Part shown: positions 9,297 through 19,225 of the stretch, piece after piece | Layout: every line of letters begins with the position of its first letter | Position numbering within the stretch: position 1 is the first letter of the stretch | Assembly (NCBI GenBank): GCA_029862165.1 | Contig: JAOTXU010000006.1 | Coordinates: 1 to 64,000 of the forward strand | DNA length: 64,000 nucleotides | Direction: 5' to 3' | Source of the DNA: Gammaproteobacteria bacterium | Lineage (GTDB): Bacteria; Pseudomonadota; Gammaproteobacteria; Steroidobacterales; JABDKV01 | Notes under the pieces: generated by a model | Databases searched by the model: none | What the model saw: the letters and a program-made list of their open reading frames with translations, nothing else | Told to the model about the DNA's origin: nothing | Translations under genes and position numbers: made by a program

Positions 9297-10588
9297 GTGC
9301 GCAACCCGCCATAGATTATCTTGCTGAGCGACACGCCGAGCGGGTAGTTTCTGAACCGGACTGGCTCACGGCAACACGCAAGACGGCGATGGCGTATGTG
9401 GCCGAACGGGGTTTGCCAACGACCCGGTATGAAAACTGGAAATACACCAATCTGCGTAGCTTGCATCGCAAACAGTTCACGCCGGCCGCGGCGGTCACGA
9501 TCGATGTCAACGACGTACCCCAACTGGGCGCAAACGGCTTCCATACCCTCAGTTTTGTCAACGGGCAGCCACAGGAAATACACCCCGGCTCGCCGGCACA
9601 ACTCATGTCTACGGTGTTCGAGCGGCAACCAGACGCGCTCGCCGGTCGGTTGAGTGCTCTGGTCAGCTACGAAAGTCATCCGCTGGCGGCACTCAATACC
9701 GCATTTTTCGCAGACGGCGTCGTCATCGAGGTCAAGGCCGGCCAGCATTTCGACCAGCCGTTGCTACTTGAGTTTGTGTCTGCGCCTGCAGCCGGACCGG
9801 CGCTGATTTGCCCACGCGTCCTGATCGTACTCGAAGCCAATACGCGACTTCAGGTAATCGAACGCTATGTTGGTTTGCCGGATTCGGAGAATTTCACCAA
9901 CGCTGTAACCGAAGTGCACCTGGCTAGCGGTGCACACCTCGACCACTACCGCCTGCAGGAAGCCACGCCGACCGATACCTGCGCTCAGTTATTGGCCGTG
10001 CATCAGGCGGCAGACAGCCGGCTCAACACGCATAGCGTCGATACCGGTGGCAAGCTCGTCCGTAACGATCTGCATACCTGGCTATGCGGCCCAGGTGCAG
10101 AAGCCCACCTGTCCGGGTTTTATATGGCCGTGCGGACACAGCACGTCGATAATCACACTGTTATTAACCACAACGCGCCCCACACGACCAGTCGTGAAGT
10201 CTACCGCGGCGTGCTGGCAGACCGTGCCCGTGCCGTATTCAATGGCAAGGTGGTTGTCGCAAAAGACGCACAGAAGACAGATGCCAGGCAATCCAACAAC
10301 AACCTTATACTTTCCGGCAAGGCAGAGATCGATACCAAACCGGAACTGGAAATTTTTGCAAACGACGTCAAGGCCAGTCATGGCGCAACGGTCGGTCAAC
10401 TGGACGATGAAGCGCTGTTCTATCTGCGAACGAGAGGAATCGGCGAACGCACAGCACGCGCGTTGTTGACATTCGCCTTTGCCGATGAAGTACTCGCCGC
10501 TATTGAGATCCCCGAGCTACGTAAGTATGTCGAAGAGACCGTTACGCGTCGCCTGCCTGACCACGAACGCCTGGCAAAGCTAACGTGA
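9293..10588 (+). CDS. sufD: Fe-S cluster assembly protein SufD
   Basis: SufD is the SufB paralogue that completes the SufBC2D complex and is needed for iron acquisition into the scaffold. The 431 residues contain the NYRWENWKYTN-like entry motif (RYENWKYTNLR near residue 41) and the C-terminal FYLRTRGIGERTARALL segment shared with SufB. It overlaps sufC by 4 bases and touches the next start by 4 bases, so the order is tightly coupled. Confidence 0.97.
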   Translation: MSAQPAIDYLAERHAERVVSEPDWLTATRKTAMAYVAERGLPTTRYENWKYTNLRSLHRKQFTPAAAVTIDVNDVPQLGANGFHTLSFVNGQPQEIHPGSPAQLMSTVFERQPDALAGRLSALVSYESHPLAALNTAFFADGVVIEVKAGQHFDQPLLLEFVSAPAAGPALICPRVLIVLEANTRLQVIERYVGLPDSENFTNAVTEVHLASGAHLDHYRLQEATPTDTCAQLLAVHQAADSRLNTHSVDTGGKLVRNDLHTWLCGPGAEAHLSGFYMAVRTQHVDNHTVINHNAPHTTSREVYRGVLADRARAVFNGKVVVAKDAQKTDARQSNNNLILSGKAEIDTKPELEIFANDVKASHGATVGQLDDEALFYLRTRGIGERTARALLTFAFADEVLAAIEIPELRKYVEETVTRRLPDHERLAKLT

Positions 10589-11835
10589 CTGTAACAATGA
10601 AACATCGCGATGCGGCTGATTTCGATGTCGCAAGCGTGCGGCAGGATTTCCCGGCCCTGCACCAACGCATACATGGCAAGCCACTGGTTTACCTGGACAG
10701 CGCGGCCTCGGCTCAAAGACCCGTTGCTGTGCTCGACGCGATGGACACCTACTACCGTCACGATCACGCCAATGTTCATCGCGGGGTGCACACGCTGAGC
10801 CAACGCGCCACCCAAGCTTATGAAGGCGCACGAGAGAAAATCCGACGTTATATCAACGCCCGGACGACAGCCGAGATCATCTTTACACGCGGTACCACGG
10901 AGGCGATCAATCTGGTTGCGCAAAGCTATGCGCGTCCGCGGTTACAACCGGGTGACGAGGTCCTGATCAGTCTGATGGAGCACCACTCGAATATAGTCCC
11001 ATGGCAAATGGCGTGCGAACAGACTGGCGCCACCTTGCGTGTCGCGCCGATTGACCAGCATGGACAACTGCGTATGGATGCTTTTAAACAGCTGATCAGC
11101 GACCACACACGACTTATTGCGATCGGCCATATATCTAATGCTTTGGGAACTATCAATCCAGTTGCGGAGATCGTTGCATTCGCACACGAACGAGAAATAC
11201 CGGTGCTGATTGACGGCGCACAGGCCATGCCACACACACGCGTTGACGTTAGTGCGCTGGGCTGTGACTTTTATGCGTTTTCCGGTCACAAGATGTTTGG
11301 GCCCACTGGCATTGGCGTGTTGTATGGTCGCGAGGCATTACTGGATGCCATGCCACCCTGGCAGGGCGGTGGCGAGATGATTCTCGAAGTGAGCTTTGAA
11401 AAGACCACCTACGCCGCATTACCAAACAAGTTTGAAGCCGGCACGCCGGCGATTGCAGAGGCGGTGGGACTGGGCGCCACAATTGATTACCTCGAAAAAC
11501 TCGGCATTGAGGCCATCGCTGGCCACGAACACGACTTGCTCGCCTATGCGACCCAGGCACTGTCCCAGATCGACGGTCTGGAAATAGTTGGTCAGGCGGA
11601 GAGCAAGGCGTCGGTCGTATCATTTACACTCGCCAATGCCCACCCACATGACATTGGGACTATTGTCGATCACGAAGGTGTCGCCATACGCACTGGGCAT
11701 CATTGTGCAATGCCGGTAATGAATTTCTTTGGCGTCCCCGCAACAGCACGGGCATCAATGGCGCTATACAACACGCGTGACGATATAGACGCCTTGGTAG
11801 CCGCACTGATGAAAGTGCGCCAGGTGCTGAGCTGA
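10585..11835 (+). CDS. sufS: cysteine desulfurase SufS
   Basis: SufS is a PLP-dependent enzyme that takes sulfur from L-cysteine as a persulfide and passes it to SufU or SufE. The 416 residues include the PLP lysine in FSGHKMFGP and the catalytic cysteine in RTGHHCAMP, typical of the SufS/CsdA group II desulfurases. I report the GTG at 10585 because it overlaps the sufD stop (GTGA); the ATG at 10597, four codons later, is equally possible as neither has a strong Shine-Dalgarno sequence. The next gene starts within its stop codon. Confidence 0.97.
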   Translation: MTVTMKHRDAADFDVASVRQDFPALHQRIHGKPLVYLDSAASAQRPVAVLDAMDTYYRHDHANVHRGVHTLSQRATQAYEGAREKIRRYINARTTAEIIFTRGTTEAINLVAQSYARPRLQPGDEVLISLMEHHSNIVPWQMACEQTGATLRVAPIDQHGQLRMDAFKQLISDHTRLIAIGHISNALGTINPVAEIVAFAHEREIPVLIDGAQAMPHTRVDVSALGCDFYAFSGHKMFGPTGIGVLYGREALLDAMPPWQGGGEMILEVSFEKTTYAALPNKFEAGTPAIAEAVGLGATIDYLEKLGIEAIAGHEHDLLAYATQALSQIDGLEIVGQAESKASVVSFTLANAHPHDIGTIVDHEGVAIRTGHHCAMPVMNFFGVPATARASMALYNTRDDIDALVAALMKVRQVLS

Positions 11836-12275
11836 TGGAACTGGCCGACTTGTATCGTGACGTGATCCTGGATCACAATCGCAGCCCACGCAATTTCCGG
11901 CGTCTGCAATCGCCGACTAACACCGCACAGGGTTTTAATCCGCTTTGCGGTGACAAGTTGACGGTCTATCTGGTCATGGATGGCGATCGCGTAGACGATA
12001 TCGCCTTTGAAGGCAGCGGCTGCGCCATATCGGTTGCCTCGTCGTCACTGATGACCGAAGCGGTCAGGGGCAAGACCGAGGCAGAGGCAAGGACATTATT
12101 TGAACGAATGCACGCACTGCTGGCCGGTGAGACCGGAGAAGCAGAAGCGCTGGGCAAGCTGGCCGCGCTCGGTGGTGTGCGTCAGTTTCCGTCCCGTGTA
12201 AAATGCGCGAGCCTCGCATGGCACGCTCTGATAGCAGCACTCGATGGCGCACAACAACCGGCAAAAACAGAATAG
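11835..12275 (+). CDS. sufU: SufU-type sulfur acceptor / U-type scaffold
   Basis: This 146-residue IscU-fold protein has the three conserved cysteines C38 (PLCGDK, with D40), C63 (GSGCAIS) and C124 (SRVKCASLAWH). An insertion between C63 and C124 (around GETGEAEALGKL) is the mark of SufU over IscU. SufU activates SufS by accepting persulfide through a zinc-bound cysteine. That makes it the expected partner here, and no sufE is present in the operon. The ATG overlaps the sufS stop. Confidence 0.94.
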   Translation: MELADLYRDVILDHNRSPRNFRRLQSPTNTAQGFNPLCGDKLTVYLVMDGDRVDDIAFEGSGCAISVASSSLMTEAVRGKTEAEARTLFERMHALLAGETGEAEALGKLAALGGVRQFPSRVKCASLAWHALIAALDGAQQPAKTE

Positions 12276-12277
12276 TC

Positions 12278-12832
12278 ATGTTTCATCCCGAAAGTGAACC
12301 TGTAACGCTGCGACGTGATGTCGATGCCGTCATCATCCCGGCAGGCGAGCCTGTGCAATTACACGAAGGCACTGATGGATACATCACCCAGGCACTCGGT
12401 GGCAGTTTTACTGTGTATATCGACGGTAATCTGTTTCGGATCTCCGGTCAGGATGCCGATGCGCTGGGTAAAGAACCCGTAGCGGCACCGGAAGCACCAC
12501 AAAATGCCACCGACGAAGACATCGAGAAGATTGTCGAAAAACAGCTCAGGAGCTGCTATGACCCGGAGATTCCCATCAACATAGTCGACCTGGGACTGAT
12601 CTATCGTTGCGATATCGCGCGGGAGGACGACAACCAGCGGTCGATTGCGGTCGAAATGACTCTGACAGCGCCTGGATGCGGCATGGGTGAGATTCTTGTT
12701 CACGATGTGCAAAGCAAATTGGCCATCATTCCCACCGTGGCTACGGTTAAGGTCGAGCTTGTATTCGACCCGCCGTGGAACCACTCGATGATGTCAGACG
12801 AGGCTCGTCTGCAAACCGGAATGATGTACTGA
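12278..12832 (+). CDS. sufT: Fe-S assembly factor SufT (DUF59/MIP18 type)
   Basis: The 184-residue protein has a variable N-terminal half and a DUF59 domain from about residue 85 (DIEKIVEKQLRSCYDPEIP, NIVDLGLIY). The conserved TAPGCGMG cysteine motif and the DPPW segment close to the end follow. SufT proteins act in maturation of iron-sulfur proteins, mainly when demand is high. The ATG lies two bases after the sufU stop. It is the usual last core gene of this operon type. Confidence 0.93.
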   Translation: MFHPESEPVTLRRDVDAVIIPAGEPVQLHEGTDGYITQALGGSFTVYIDGNLFRISGQDADALGKEPVAAPEAPQNATDEDIEKIVEKQLRSCYDPEIPINIVDLGLIYRCDIAREDDNQRSIAVEMTLTAPGCGMGEILVHDVQSKLAIIPTVATVKVELVFDPPWNHSMMSDEARLQTGMMY

Positions 12833-12842
12833 GGATCGTCTT

Positions 12843-13163
12843 GTGAGTGAATGGATAGACGTGTCCGCCGAGGATGGACTCAGGCCGGGCGAATTTGAGG
12901 TCGTGGAATCGGGCAACACACTGATCGCGGTGTTCAATGTCAATGGCGACCTGCATGCCATCGAAGACATCTGCACGCATGATGGCGAGGAACTGACCGG
13001 TGGCCCAATAGAAGGTGACGAAATCATCTGTCCCCGGCACGGCGCACGGTTTTGTCTGCGCACCGGTGCTGCACTGACGCCACCGGCATATGACGATGTC
13101 ACTGTATTCCCGGTCCGGGTAGAAAACGGCCGCATACAGGTCCTTGACGATAGGGATTTATGA
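12843..13163 (+). CDS. Rieske [2Fe-2S] ferredoxin of the SUF operon
   Basis: The 106-residue protein is a small Rieske domain without a membrane anchor or signal peptide. The cluster ligands are C44 and H46 (CTHDG) and C63 and H66 (CPRHG). It resembles the soluble ferredoxin subunits of ring-hydroxylating dioxygenases and NirD. At the end of a SUF operon it more likely serves as an electron donor in cluster assembly or another housekeeping redox step; that role is inference. It starts with GTG 10 bases after sufT and overlaps sixA by 4 bases. Confidence 0.93.
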   Translation: MSEWIDVSAEDGLRPGEFEVVESGNTLIAVFNVNGDLHAIEDICTHDGEELTGGPIEGDEIICPRHGARFCLRTGAALTPPAYDDVTVFPVRVENGRIQVLDDRDL

Positions 13164-13660
13164 AACAAATCGCTTTAATGCGCCACGCCAAATCGAGCTG
13201 GGATAATGCAGAGCTCGCCGATATCGACCGGCCGCTAAACCGCCGCGGATTGCGCGACGCACCTATGATGGGCCAGCGGTTGGCCGACATGGGCTTCGTC
13301 GCCGACTACATAGTAACGAGTCCCGCCACTCGCGCCGCTGTCACAGCACGAACCATTGCGGAAAAAATCGGTGTCAGTAGTTCCGCAATCAAGCTTGAAG
13401 AGGATATATATCTCGCAGATCCCGTGACTCTCTATCAAGTGATGCAGCAACTGGACGACTCTCACCAGACAGTGATGCTTTTCGGACATAACCCGGGCTT
13501 CACAATGCTGGCAAACGAAATCGGTGATGCAAGCATCGACCATATGCCAACCTGCAGCATTGCTGTTTTTAATCTAAAAATAGAGACTTGGTCTAGGATT
13601 GCGCGCGGCTGTGGCGAATTGGTTTTTTTTGATTATCCAAAAAGCATCCGGGAATTGTGA
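13160..13660 (+). CDS. sixA: phosphohistidine phosphatase SixA
   Basis: The 166-residue protein belongs to the histidine phosphatase superfamily. The catalytic motif is RHAKSSW with H9; DRPLNRRG follows near residue 24, and the second catalytic histidine is in FGHNPG. E. coli SixA removes phosphate from histidine in phosphotransfer proteins such as the nitrogen PTS NPr. The ATG overlaps the Rieske stop by 4 bases, so it is the last gene of the SUF transcript. Why a phosphohistidine phosphatase is coupled to iron-sulfur assembly is not explained. Confidence 0.92.
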   Translation: MKQIALMRHAKSSWDNAELADIDRPLNRRGLRDAPMMGQRLADMGFVADYIVTSPATRAAVTARTIAEKIGVSSSAIKLEEDIYLADPVTLYQVMQQLDDSHQTVMLFGHNPGFTMLANEIGDASIDHMPTCSIAVFNLKIETWSRIARGCGELVFFDYPKSIREL

Positions 13661-13701
13661 CGCAGCGCACATCGCGCGGATTACTAGCGCAAACCCACCA
13701 T

Positions 13702-13720
13702 TGATCTGTGAAACAGATCA
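13702..13720. repeat. 19-bp perfect inverted repeat between sixA and the protease gene
   Basis: TGATCTGT-GAA-ACAGATCA is a perfect 8+8 inverted repeat with a 3-base centre. There is no T tract after it on either strand, so it is not a classical terminator. It may be a weak terminator of the SUF operon or an operator ahead of the protease gene. Confidence 0.5.
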
Positions 13721-13864
13721 CTACAAAACTTCCCAAATTCCCTTAACACTAGGGCTTACGCCAATTGGATGGCAATGTCAATAGTGGTACGTGAAATGAA
13801 CTTCGGTAGTGTTAGTGTTGTCACAAAAGTTCACGGCAAAAGGAATGTTCCTGCGGGGGTACTG

Positions 13865-14584
13865 GTGAGCGCGGTAAAACCAAACCGGGTATCGGCGATC
13901 GTACGCTTTGTGCCCATTGTATCGCTCTCCCTTTTGTTCGGCTGCACCTCATTTCAGCCAATAGCGATTGAGACACAGCACGCCAGCTATGTCCTTCATT
14001 ACGAAGAACCGACGAGCTGTCAAACTCCAAACAGCATTGTTCTTTCTTCGGTCGTTCGTGTCGCCACAGGCGATGGTGGCGATGCCAGTGGCGTCGTCGT
14101 GAGCGACGGTCGTGTCCTGACGGCGGCGCATGTGGTAGTCGATGCTGGCATGACACTCGTGCGGGTCAATGAAGAGTATCGTAAGGCCTCGGTCATGGCC
14201 ATCGACCAGAGTTCTGACCTGGCCTTGTTAGCGGTCGATACGGGTTATCTAACGCCGGTACAACTCAGTCACGACGATCTGAACAGTTACGAAGAGGTCT
14301 GGGCCATTGGTTTTCCACTGGCGCTGGATCAGGTAACGACACATGGTTTCTTCCGCAACGAATCACAAGGTCGGATTTTCACTTCCGCACCGATAAACGC
14401 CGGTGCCTCGGGTGGCGGTCTGATACGGTGCCTGAATGGTTCCTTTGAGTTGGCGGGTCTGATCCGCGGCTACGGCGCCTACCGCGTGGGTAATGAACTG
14501 ATTCCGATGCGTGATTTGTCTATACATACGCCGGCCGAACAAATCTTAAGTTTTGTGCTGGCCCACGACGGCACGCGACTCTAG
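13865..14584 (+). CDS. trypsin-like serine protease lipoprotein
   Basis: This is a secreted S1-fold serine protease. Counted from the GTG at 13865, a basic and hydrophobic leader ends in LLFGC (lipobox, Cys 27). The catalytic triad follows: H89 in LTAAHVV, D118 in QSSDLALLAV, and S182 in AGASGGG. There is no PDZ domain, so it is not a complete DegP/HtrA. I prefer the GTG at 13865 because GGGGG precedes it and it places the lipobox at a normal distance; an upstream ATG at 13769 stays open in frame and would add 32 residues. Substrate unknown. It appears to be a single gene, convergent with sdaA. Confidence 0.83.
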   Translation: MSAVKPNRVSAIVRFVPIVSLSLLFGCTSFQPIAIETQHASYVLHYEEPTSCQTPNSIVLSSVVRVATGDGGDASGVVVSDGRVLTAAHVVVDAGMTLVRVNEEYRKASVMAIDQSSDLALLAVDTGYLTPVQLSHDDLNSYEEVWAIGFPLALDQVTTHGFFRNESQGRIFTSAPINAGASGGGLIRCLNGSFELAGLIRGYGAYRVGNELIPMRDLSIHTPAEQILSFVLAHDGTRL

Positions 14585-14586
14585 AC

Positions 14587-14605
14587 ATCCAGACGAAGTC
14601 TGGGT
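14587..14605. terminator. stem-loop between convergent protease and sdaA genes
   Basis: CCAGAC-GAA-GTCTGG (14589-14603) forms a six-pair stem extended by a G-U and an A-U pair, with a GAA triloop. It sits between two convergent stop codons. No T tract follows, so if it terminates transcription it does so weakly or with help from Rho. Confidence 0.4.
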
Positions 14606-14618
14606 CAGCCAACAGTCT

Positions 14619-15977
14619 TCAACACTCAATTACATTTACGGCAAGACCTCCTTCGGAGGTCTCTTTGTATATAGACGACATATCCCTACCTGTCTGCCGC
14701 ATTGTCGCAATTACCTGATCGAGTGAAACCTTATGCTGCCCGTCGCCCCGCATTGCCATGCGTGTGGCGTTAATAGCCTTGACCGCACCCATCGCATTAC
14801 GCTCGATACACGGAATCTGTACCAGACCTCCGACCGGATCGCAGGTCAGCCCCAGGTTATGCTCCATGCCGATCTCTGCGGCGTTTTCAATCTGAGCGTT
14901 GCTGCCGCCCATCGCGGCTGCCAACCCACCGGCGGCCATTGAACAGGCCACACCAACTTCGCCCTGACAACCCATCTCGGCGCCTGAGATAGATGCGTTC
15001 TTCTTGTACAAAATTGCGATTGCACCGGCCGTCAACAGAATCCGGCACACGCCATCGTCGTCGGCCCCATCGACAAACTCCTTGTAGTACCGCAGCACCG
15101 CCGGCACGATGCCTGCTGCACCATTGGTCGGTGCTGTCACAACGCGTCCGCCGGCTGCATTTTCTTCGTTAACCGCGAACGCAAAGGCATTGATATGATC
15201 GAGCCCGCCGATCGGTAGAGCCCCGGTCGCCGCATTGATGTCTCCCCAAAGTTTTGGCGCACGCCGCGGTACCGCCAGGCGGCCAGGCAGTTTGCCATTT
15301 GCCTGCAAGCCACGCTCGATACATTCGCGCATCACCTGCCAGATGTGCAACAGATCAGTACGAATCTCGTCATCGCTACGCCAGGTTTGCTCGTTGCGCC
15401 AAACAATCTCATCAATGCGCAGCCCGGCATCCTGCCCATGCGCCAACAATTGTGCGGCAGAATCGAATGGAAATGGGACTGTGATCGACTCGCTGCTGTC
15501 GACGTCGCCCTGCATTTCATCGCCACGCAGTACAAAACCGCCACCAACCGAAAAAAATTCCTGCTCGGCCAGCAACTCGCCGTCCTGTGCCAATGCCCTG
15601 AAACGCATACCATTGGGATGCTGTGGCAGAGACTCCTTTAGATGCAAAACCAGATCGGTGTCCGGTGAGAAAGAAATCTCATGGGTGTCGAGCAAACGAA
15701 TACGGTTTTCATCGCCAATACGCTGCAATATGGCGTCAATGGTAGCGGGGTCGACGGTGCTGGGCTCAGCGCCGCCCAGTCCCAACAATATAGCCCGATC
15801 CGTACAGTGCCCACGTCCGGTTAGGGCAAGCGAGCCAAATAAACCGATCTTGATTTGTGCGACCTTTTCCAGCGCTTCGATGTCAGCCAGGAATCGTCGC
15901 GCGGCTCGCATCGGTCCCACCGTATGCGAACTCGACGGTCCGATACCGATTTTGAAGATGTCAAAAATGCTGATCAT
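14619..15977 (-). CDS. sdaA: L-serine ammonia-lyase (single chain)
   Basis: The enzyme deaminates L-serine to pyruvate and ammonia using a [4Fe-4S] cluster. The 452 residues start with the family hallmark [22 protein letters not shown]. The C-terminal half holds the cluster region ([35 protein letters not shown]), and the last residue is Cys, as in E. coli SdaA, where the tail cysteine is a cluster ligand. The ATG at 15977 lies 5 bases after the putA stop, so the two form an operon for amino-acid catabolism. The nearby SUF operon could supply its cluster. Confidence 0.96.
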   Translation of the reverse strand: MISIFDIFKIGIGPSSSHTVGPMRAARRFLADIEALEKVAQIKIGLFGSLALTGRGHCTDRAILLGLGGAEPSTVDPATIDAILQRIGDENRIRLLDTHEISFSPDTDLVLHLKESLPQHPNGMRFRALAQDGELLAEQEFFSVGGGFVLRGDEMQGDVDSSESITVPFPFDSAAQLLAHGQDAGLRIDEIVWRNEQTWRSDDEIRTDLLHIWQVMRECIERGLQANGKLPGRLAVPRRAPKLWGDINAATGALPIGGLDHINAFAFAVNEENAAGGRVVTAPTNGAAGIVPAVLRYYKEFVDGADDDGVCRILLTAGAIAILYKKNASISGAEMGCQGEVGVACSMAAGGLAAAMGGSNAQIENAAEIGMEHNLGLTCDPVGGLVQIPCIERNAMGAVKAINATRMAMRGDGQHKVSLDQVIATMRQTGRDMSSIYKETSEGGLAVNVIEC

Positions 15978-15982
15978 GGCTA

Positions 15983-18900
15983 TCAATCTGACAGCGATAA
16001 AAGCGATGCGTTACCGCCCACCGCAGAAGTATTAATCGTGAGAGTGCGCTCGGTGGCAAAACGATGCAGGTAGTGCGGACCACCCGCCTTTGGACCGGTA
16101 CCGGACAGCCCGCAGCCACCAAATGGCTGTACACCCACAACAGCACCGATCATGTTGCGGTTGACATAGATGTTGCCCACGTCGATCCGTTCATGTATGT
16201 AGCGTGCACTCGACTCAATACGACTGTGAACACCAAGTGTCAGCCCATAACCCGTCGCACTGATGGCCTCAAGCACCTTATCTATGTCAGAGGCCCGATA
16301 GCGGATTACGTGCAAGACCGGGCCGAACACTTCGTCCTCCAGTTGTGACAACGCTTCTATCTCTACGGCACGTGGCGCGAAAAAACTGCCATGCGTCAGT
16401 TCTGTAGGAAGTTGTGCCTGGCAAATCAGTTTGCCTTCGGCACTGATACGATCAGCATGATCACTCAATAGCCTGCGCGCCGCATCATCGATTACCGGCC
16501 CAATATCGGTCCGCAACAAACCGGGGTCGCCCATTTGTAGCTCGGCAGTGTAACCGGTCAGTAGCTCCAACACGCGTGAGGCAATTTCTTCCTGCAGGAA
16601 AAGAACGCGCAATGCCGAGCAACGCTGACCCGCACTATTGAATGAAGACTGCACGACGTCCAATACGACCTGTTCCGGCAAAGCGGAGCTGTCCACAACC
16701 ATGGCATTTTGTCCACCGGTCTCGGCTATGAGACTGGCTATGGGCGCATCGCGGGCGGCCAGCGTGCGATTGATGATGCGGGCCGTATCTGTGGAGCCGG
16801 TAAACGCAACACCATCAATACGCGGGTCGGCTATTGCACGAGCGCCGATGACAGAGCCACGACCTGGAAGGAAATGCAGGGCTTCGCCGGGTATACCCGC
16901 CTCGTGCAACAGTGACACGGCGCGTGCACCGATTAAAGTAGTCTGCTCCGCCGGCTTTGCCAGTACGACGTTGCCCGCAGCCAAGGCTGCGGCCACCTGC
17001 CCGGTAAAAATTGCCAATGGAAAATTCCACGGGCTAACACAAACAAAAATACCGCGTCCCTGCAGCTTGAGCTGATTGCTCTCGCCGGTCGGTCCGGGCA
17101 AATTTCGGGGCGCGGAAAACTCACGGCGACATTGCATCGCGTAGTAGCGCAGAAAATCCACGGCCTCGCGTAGCTCTGAAACACTATCTGGTATTGTTTT
17201 GCCAGCCTCACGCACCAACAGGGCCATCAGTTCGCCGGCGTTTGCTTCGAACAATGCCGCAGCACGCTCGAGCATGTTGGCGCGAACCCCGGCGTCGGAT
17301 CGCACCCAAGCCGGCCGCGCAGCCGCGGCAGCATCGACTGCTTTGTCCACGATAATCTCATCAGCTTGTTCAACCATACCGACAACGCGCCGCGTATCGC
17401 TGGGGTCAGTGCTCGGGGCGGCCAGACCGGAAAGTTTCTCACCGTTTATCACGGGCCCGACATGCCAATCCTGCTTCATCGCCGATTGCATCGTTGCGGC
17501 CAATGGCAACAACTCGTCGGGATCGTGCAAGTTTACGCCGCGTGAATTGACCCGTTCTGCGAAAAGATTTACTGGCAAGGGAATACGTGGATGTGGTTTG
17601 CTTTTTTCACCCTCGATAATAGCCACGGGGTCGGCAACAATGTCCTCTACAGGTTCCTGTTCATCGACGATACGGTTAACAAACGAGGTGTTGGCACCGT
17701 TTTCCAGCAAACGCCGAACAAGATAGGGTAATAAGTCTTCGTGCACGCCCACCGGCGCATAAACTCGACAGGGATAATTCAGCTTGTCTGCGCCAACCAC
17801 CTCTGCATAAAGTTCCTCACCCATTCCATGCAGACGCTGAAACTCCAGTTCGTGGTCGTCACCGGCCATCTCCAACACACTCGCCAGCGTATGCGCATTG
17901 TGGGTCGCAAATTGCGGATAAATCACATCGCGCGCGGCAAGCAAACGGCTGGCGCAAGCCAGATACGCCACGTCAGTCGAGGCCTTACGCGTAAATAGCG
18001 GATAGCCTTCCAGACCCCGTTCCTGTCCGCGTTTAATTTCGGTATCCCAATAGGCGCCCTTAACCAATCTGACCGGGATTTTGCGACCGACGTCCCGTGC
18101 CAGCCGCACGAGCCAGTCGACTTGTGGCAGACCACGCTTCTGGTAAGCCTGCACGGCTAGCCCGAAGCCCTCCCAATCGCTTAGCGTAGGCGATCGATAA
18201 ACACGCTCGATAATTTCCAGGGTGAGGTCCAGTCGTTCGGCCTCTTCGGAATCAACCGTTAAAGCAATATTTCGTTTCTTTGCACGTTCTGCCAGGGCCA
18301 ATAGCATGGGTGTCAGCTCGGCAATCACTTGCGCCCAACTGGCAAACTCAAAACGCGGATGCAACGCAGATAATTTTACGGAAATGCTGGGAGCAGCAAA
18401 TATCGACAATGCCGGATCACGTTCACTGCCGATTACGTCGATTGCGGCGGAATATGCGTCGAAATAATTCTTCGCATCAGCACGAGTCAATGCTGCCTCG
18501 CCCAGCATATCGAAAGAATAGCGATACGCCCGATTGCCCTTCTTGGAGGCGCGTTTCATCGCATCGCCAATCGTGCGTCCCATTACAAACTGGTGACCCA
18601 TGATCCGCATCGCCTGTCGCAATGCTGTCCTGACGACCGGTTCGCCAGCACGCGAAACCATATCGCGAACGAATCGACCGACATCCTTGACTGCATCCGT
18701 ACCGGGTCCTACGATTTGGCCAGTTAACATCAATCCCCAGGTCGAGGCGTTAACGAACAAGGACTGACTACTCCCGAGATGACCGCGCCAGTCGCCACTG
18801 GCCAGTTTGTCAGCTATCAATTTGTCCTGAGTTTCTGCGTCCGGTACCCGCAACAAAGCCTCGGCCAGGCACATCAATACAATGCCCTCTTGCGAGGACA

Positions 18901-19144
18901 AATCGTATTCCTGCAGAAAAGCGTCCAGTCCCCCGCTGGCTTTGCGATTTTTTCTTACCGCCTCTACCAGTTCAGCTGACTTTTTCTGTACGCGATCGCT
19001 AGCGGCACGGTCCAATTTGGCTATCGGTATCAACTCATTAATTACGTCGGTTTCATCACGCAAGTAATATGCATTGATTTCGGCCCGTGTAGAGGGCAAG
19101 GGTTTTGCGTCAAAGATGAACGGTGCAGGTTCGGAAAGAGACAC
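15983..19144 (-). CDS. putA: bifunctional proline dehydrogenase / glutamate semialdehyde dehydrogenase, short form
   Basis: PutA oxidises proline to glutamate in two channelled steps. The 1053-residue protein has a FAD-binding PRODH barrel (around residues 180-480, with [15 protein letters not shown] near 359) and an NAD-dependent P5C dehydrogenase domain (from about 560; AETGGQNA, catalytic Cys in GQRCSALR near 840). It lacks the N-terminal ribbon-helix-helix repressor domain of E. coli PutA and the C-terminal extension, so it cannot autoregulate in that way. I start it at GTG 19144 because AGGAG lies 8 bases upstream; an in-frame GTG at 19198 is less likely. sdaA follows 5 bases later. Confidence 0.96.
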   Translation of the reverse strand: MSLSEPAPFIFDAKPLPSTRAEINAYYLRDETDVINELIPIAKLDRAASDRVQKKSAELVEAVRKNRKASGGLDAFLQEYDLSSQEGIVLMCLAEALLRVPDAETQDKLIADKLASGDWRGHLGSSQSLFVNASTWGLMLTGQIVGPGTDAVKDVGRFVRDMVSRAGEPVVRTALRQAMRIMGHQFVMGRTIGDAMKRASKKGNRAYRYSFDMLGEAALTRADAKNYFDAYSAAIDVIGSERDPALSIFAAPSISVKLSALHPRFEFASWAQVIAELTPMLLALAERAKKRNIALTVDSEEAERLDLTLEIIERVYRSPTLSDWEGFGLAVQAYQKRGLPQVDWLVRLARDVGRKIPVRLVKGAYWDTEIKRGQERGLEGYPLFTRKASTDVAYLACASRLLAARDVIYPQFATHNAHTLASVLEMAGDDHELEFQRLHGMGEELYAEVVGADKLNYPCRVYAPVGVHEDLLPYLVRRLLENGANTSFVNRIVDEQEPVEDIVADPVAIIEGEKSKPHPRIPLPVNLFAERVNSRGVNLHDPDELLPLAATMQSAMKQDWHVGPVINGEKLSGLAAPSTDPSDTRRVVGMVEQADEIIVDKAVDAAAAARPAWVRSDAGVRANMLERAAALFEANAGELMALLVREAGKTIPDSVSELREAVDFLRYYAMQCRREFSAPRNLPGPTGESNQLKLQGRGIFVCVSPWNFPLAIFTGQVAAALAAGNVVLAKPAEQTTLIGARAVSLLHEAGIPGEALHFLPGRGSVIGARAIADPRIDGVAFTGSTDTARIINRTLAARDAPIASLIAETGGQNAMVVDSSALPEQVVLDVVQSSFNSAGQRCSALRVLFLQEEIASRVLELLTGYTAELQMGDPGLLRTDIGPVIDDAARRLLSDHADRISAEGKLICQAQLPTELTHGSFFAPRAVEIEALSQLEDEVFGPVLHVIRYRASDIDKVLEAISATGYGLTLGVHSRIESSARYIHERIDVGNIYVNRNMIGAVVGVQPFGGCGLSGTGPKAGGPHYLHRFATERTLTINTSAVGGNASLLSLSD

Positions 19145-19225
19145 TCTGCGATCTCCTGTTAACGGGTGCCGTGGGGTGCGAAGTATAGCGTGGGCCACAA
19201 ACCCTGGACAGGCGTTCCGCTTGAT

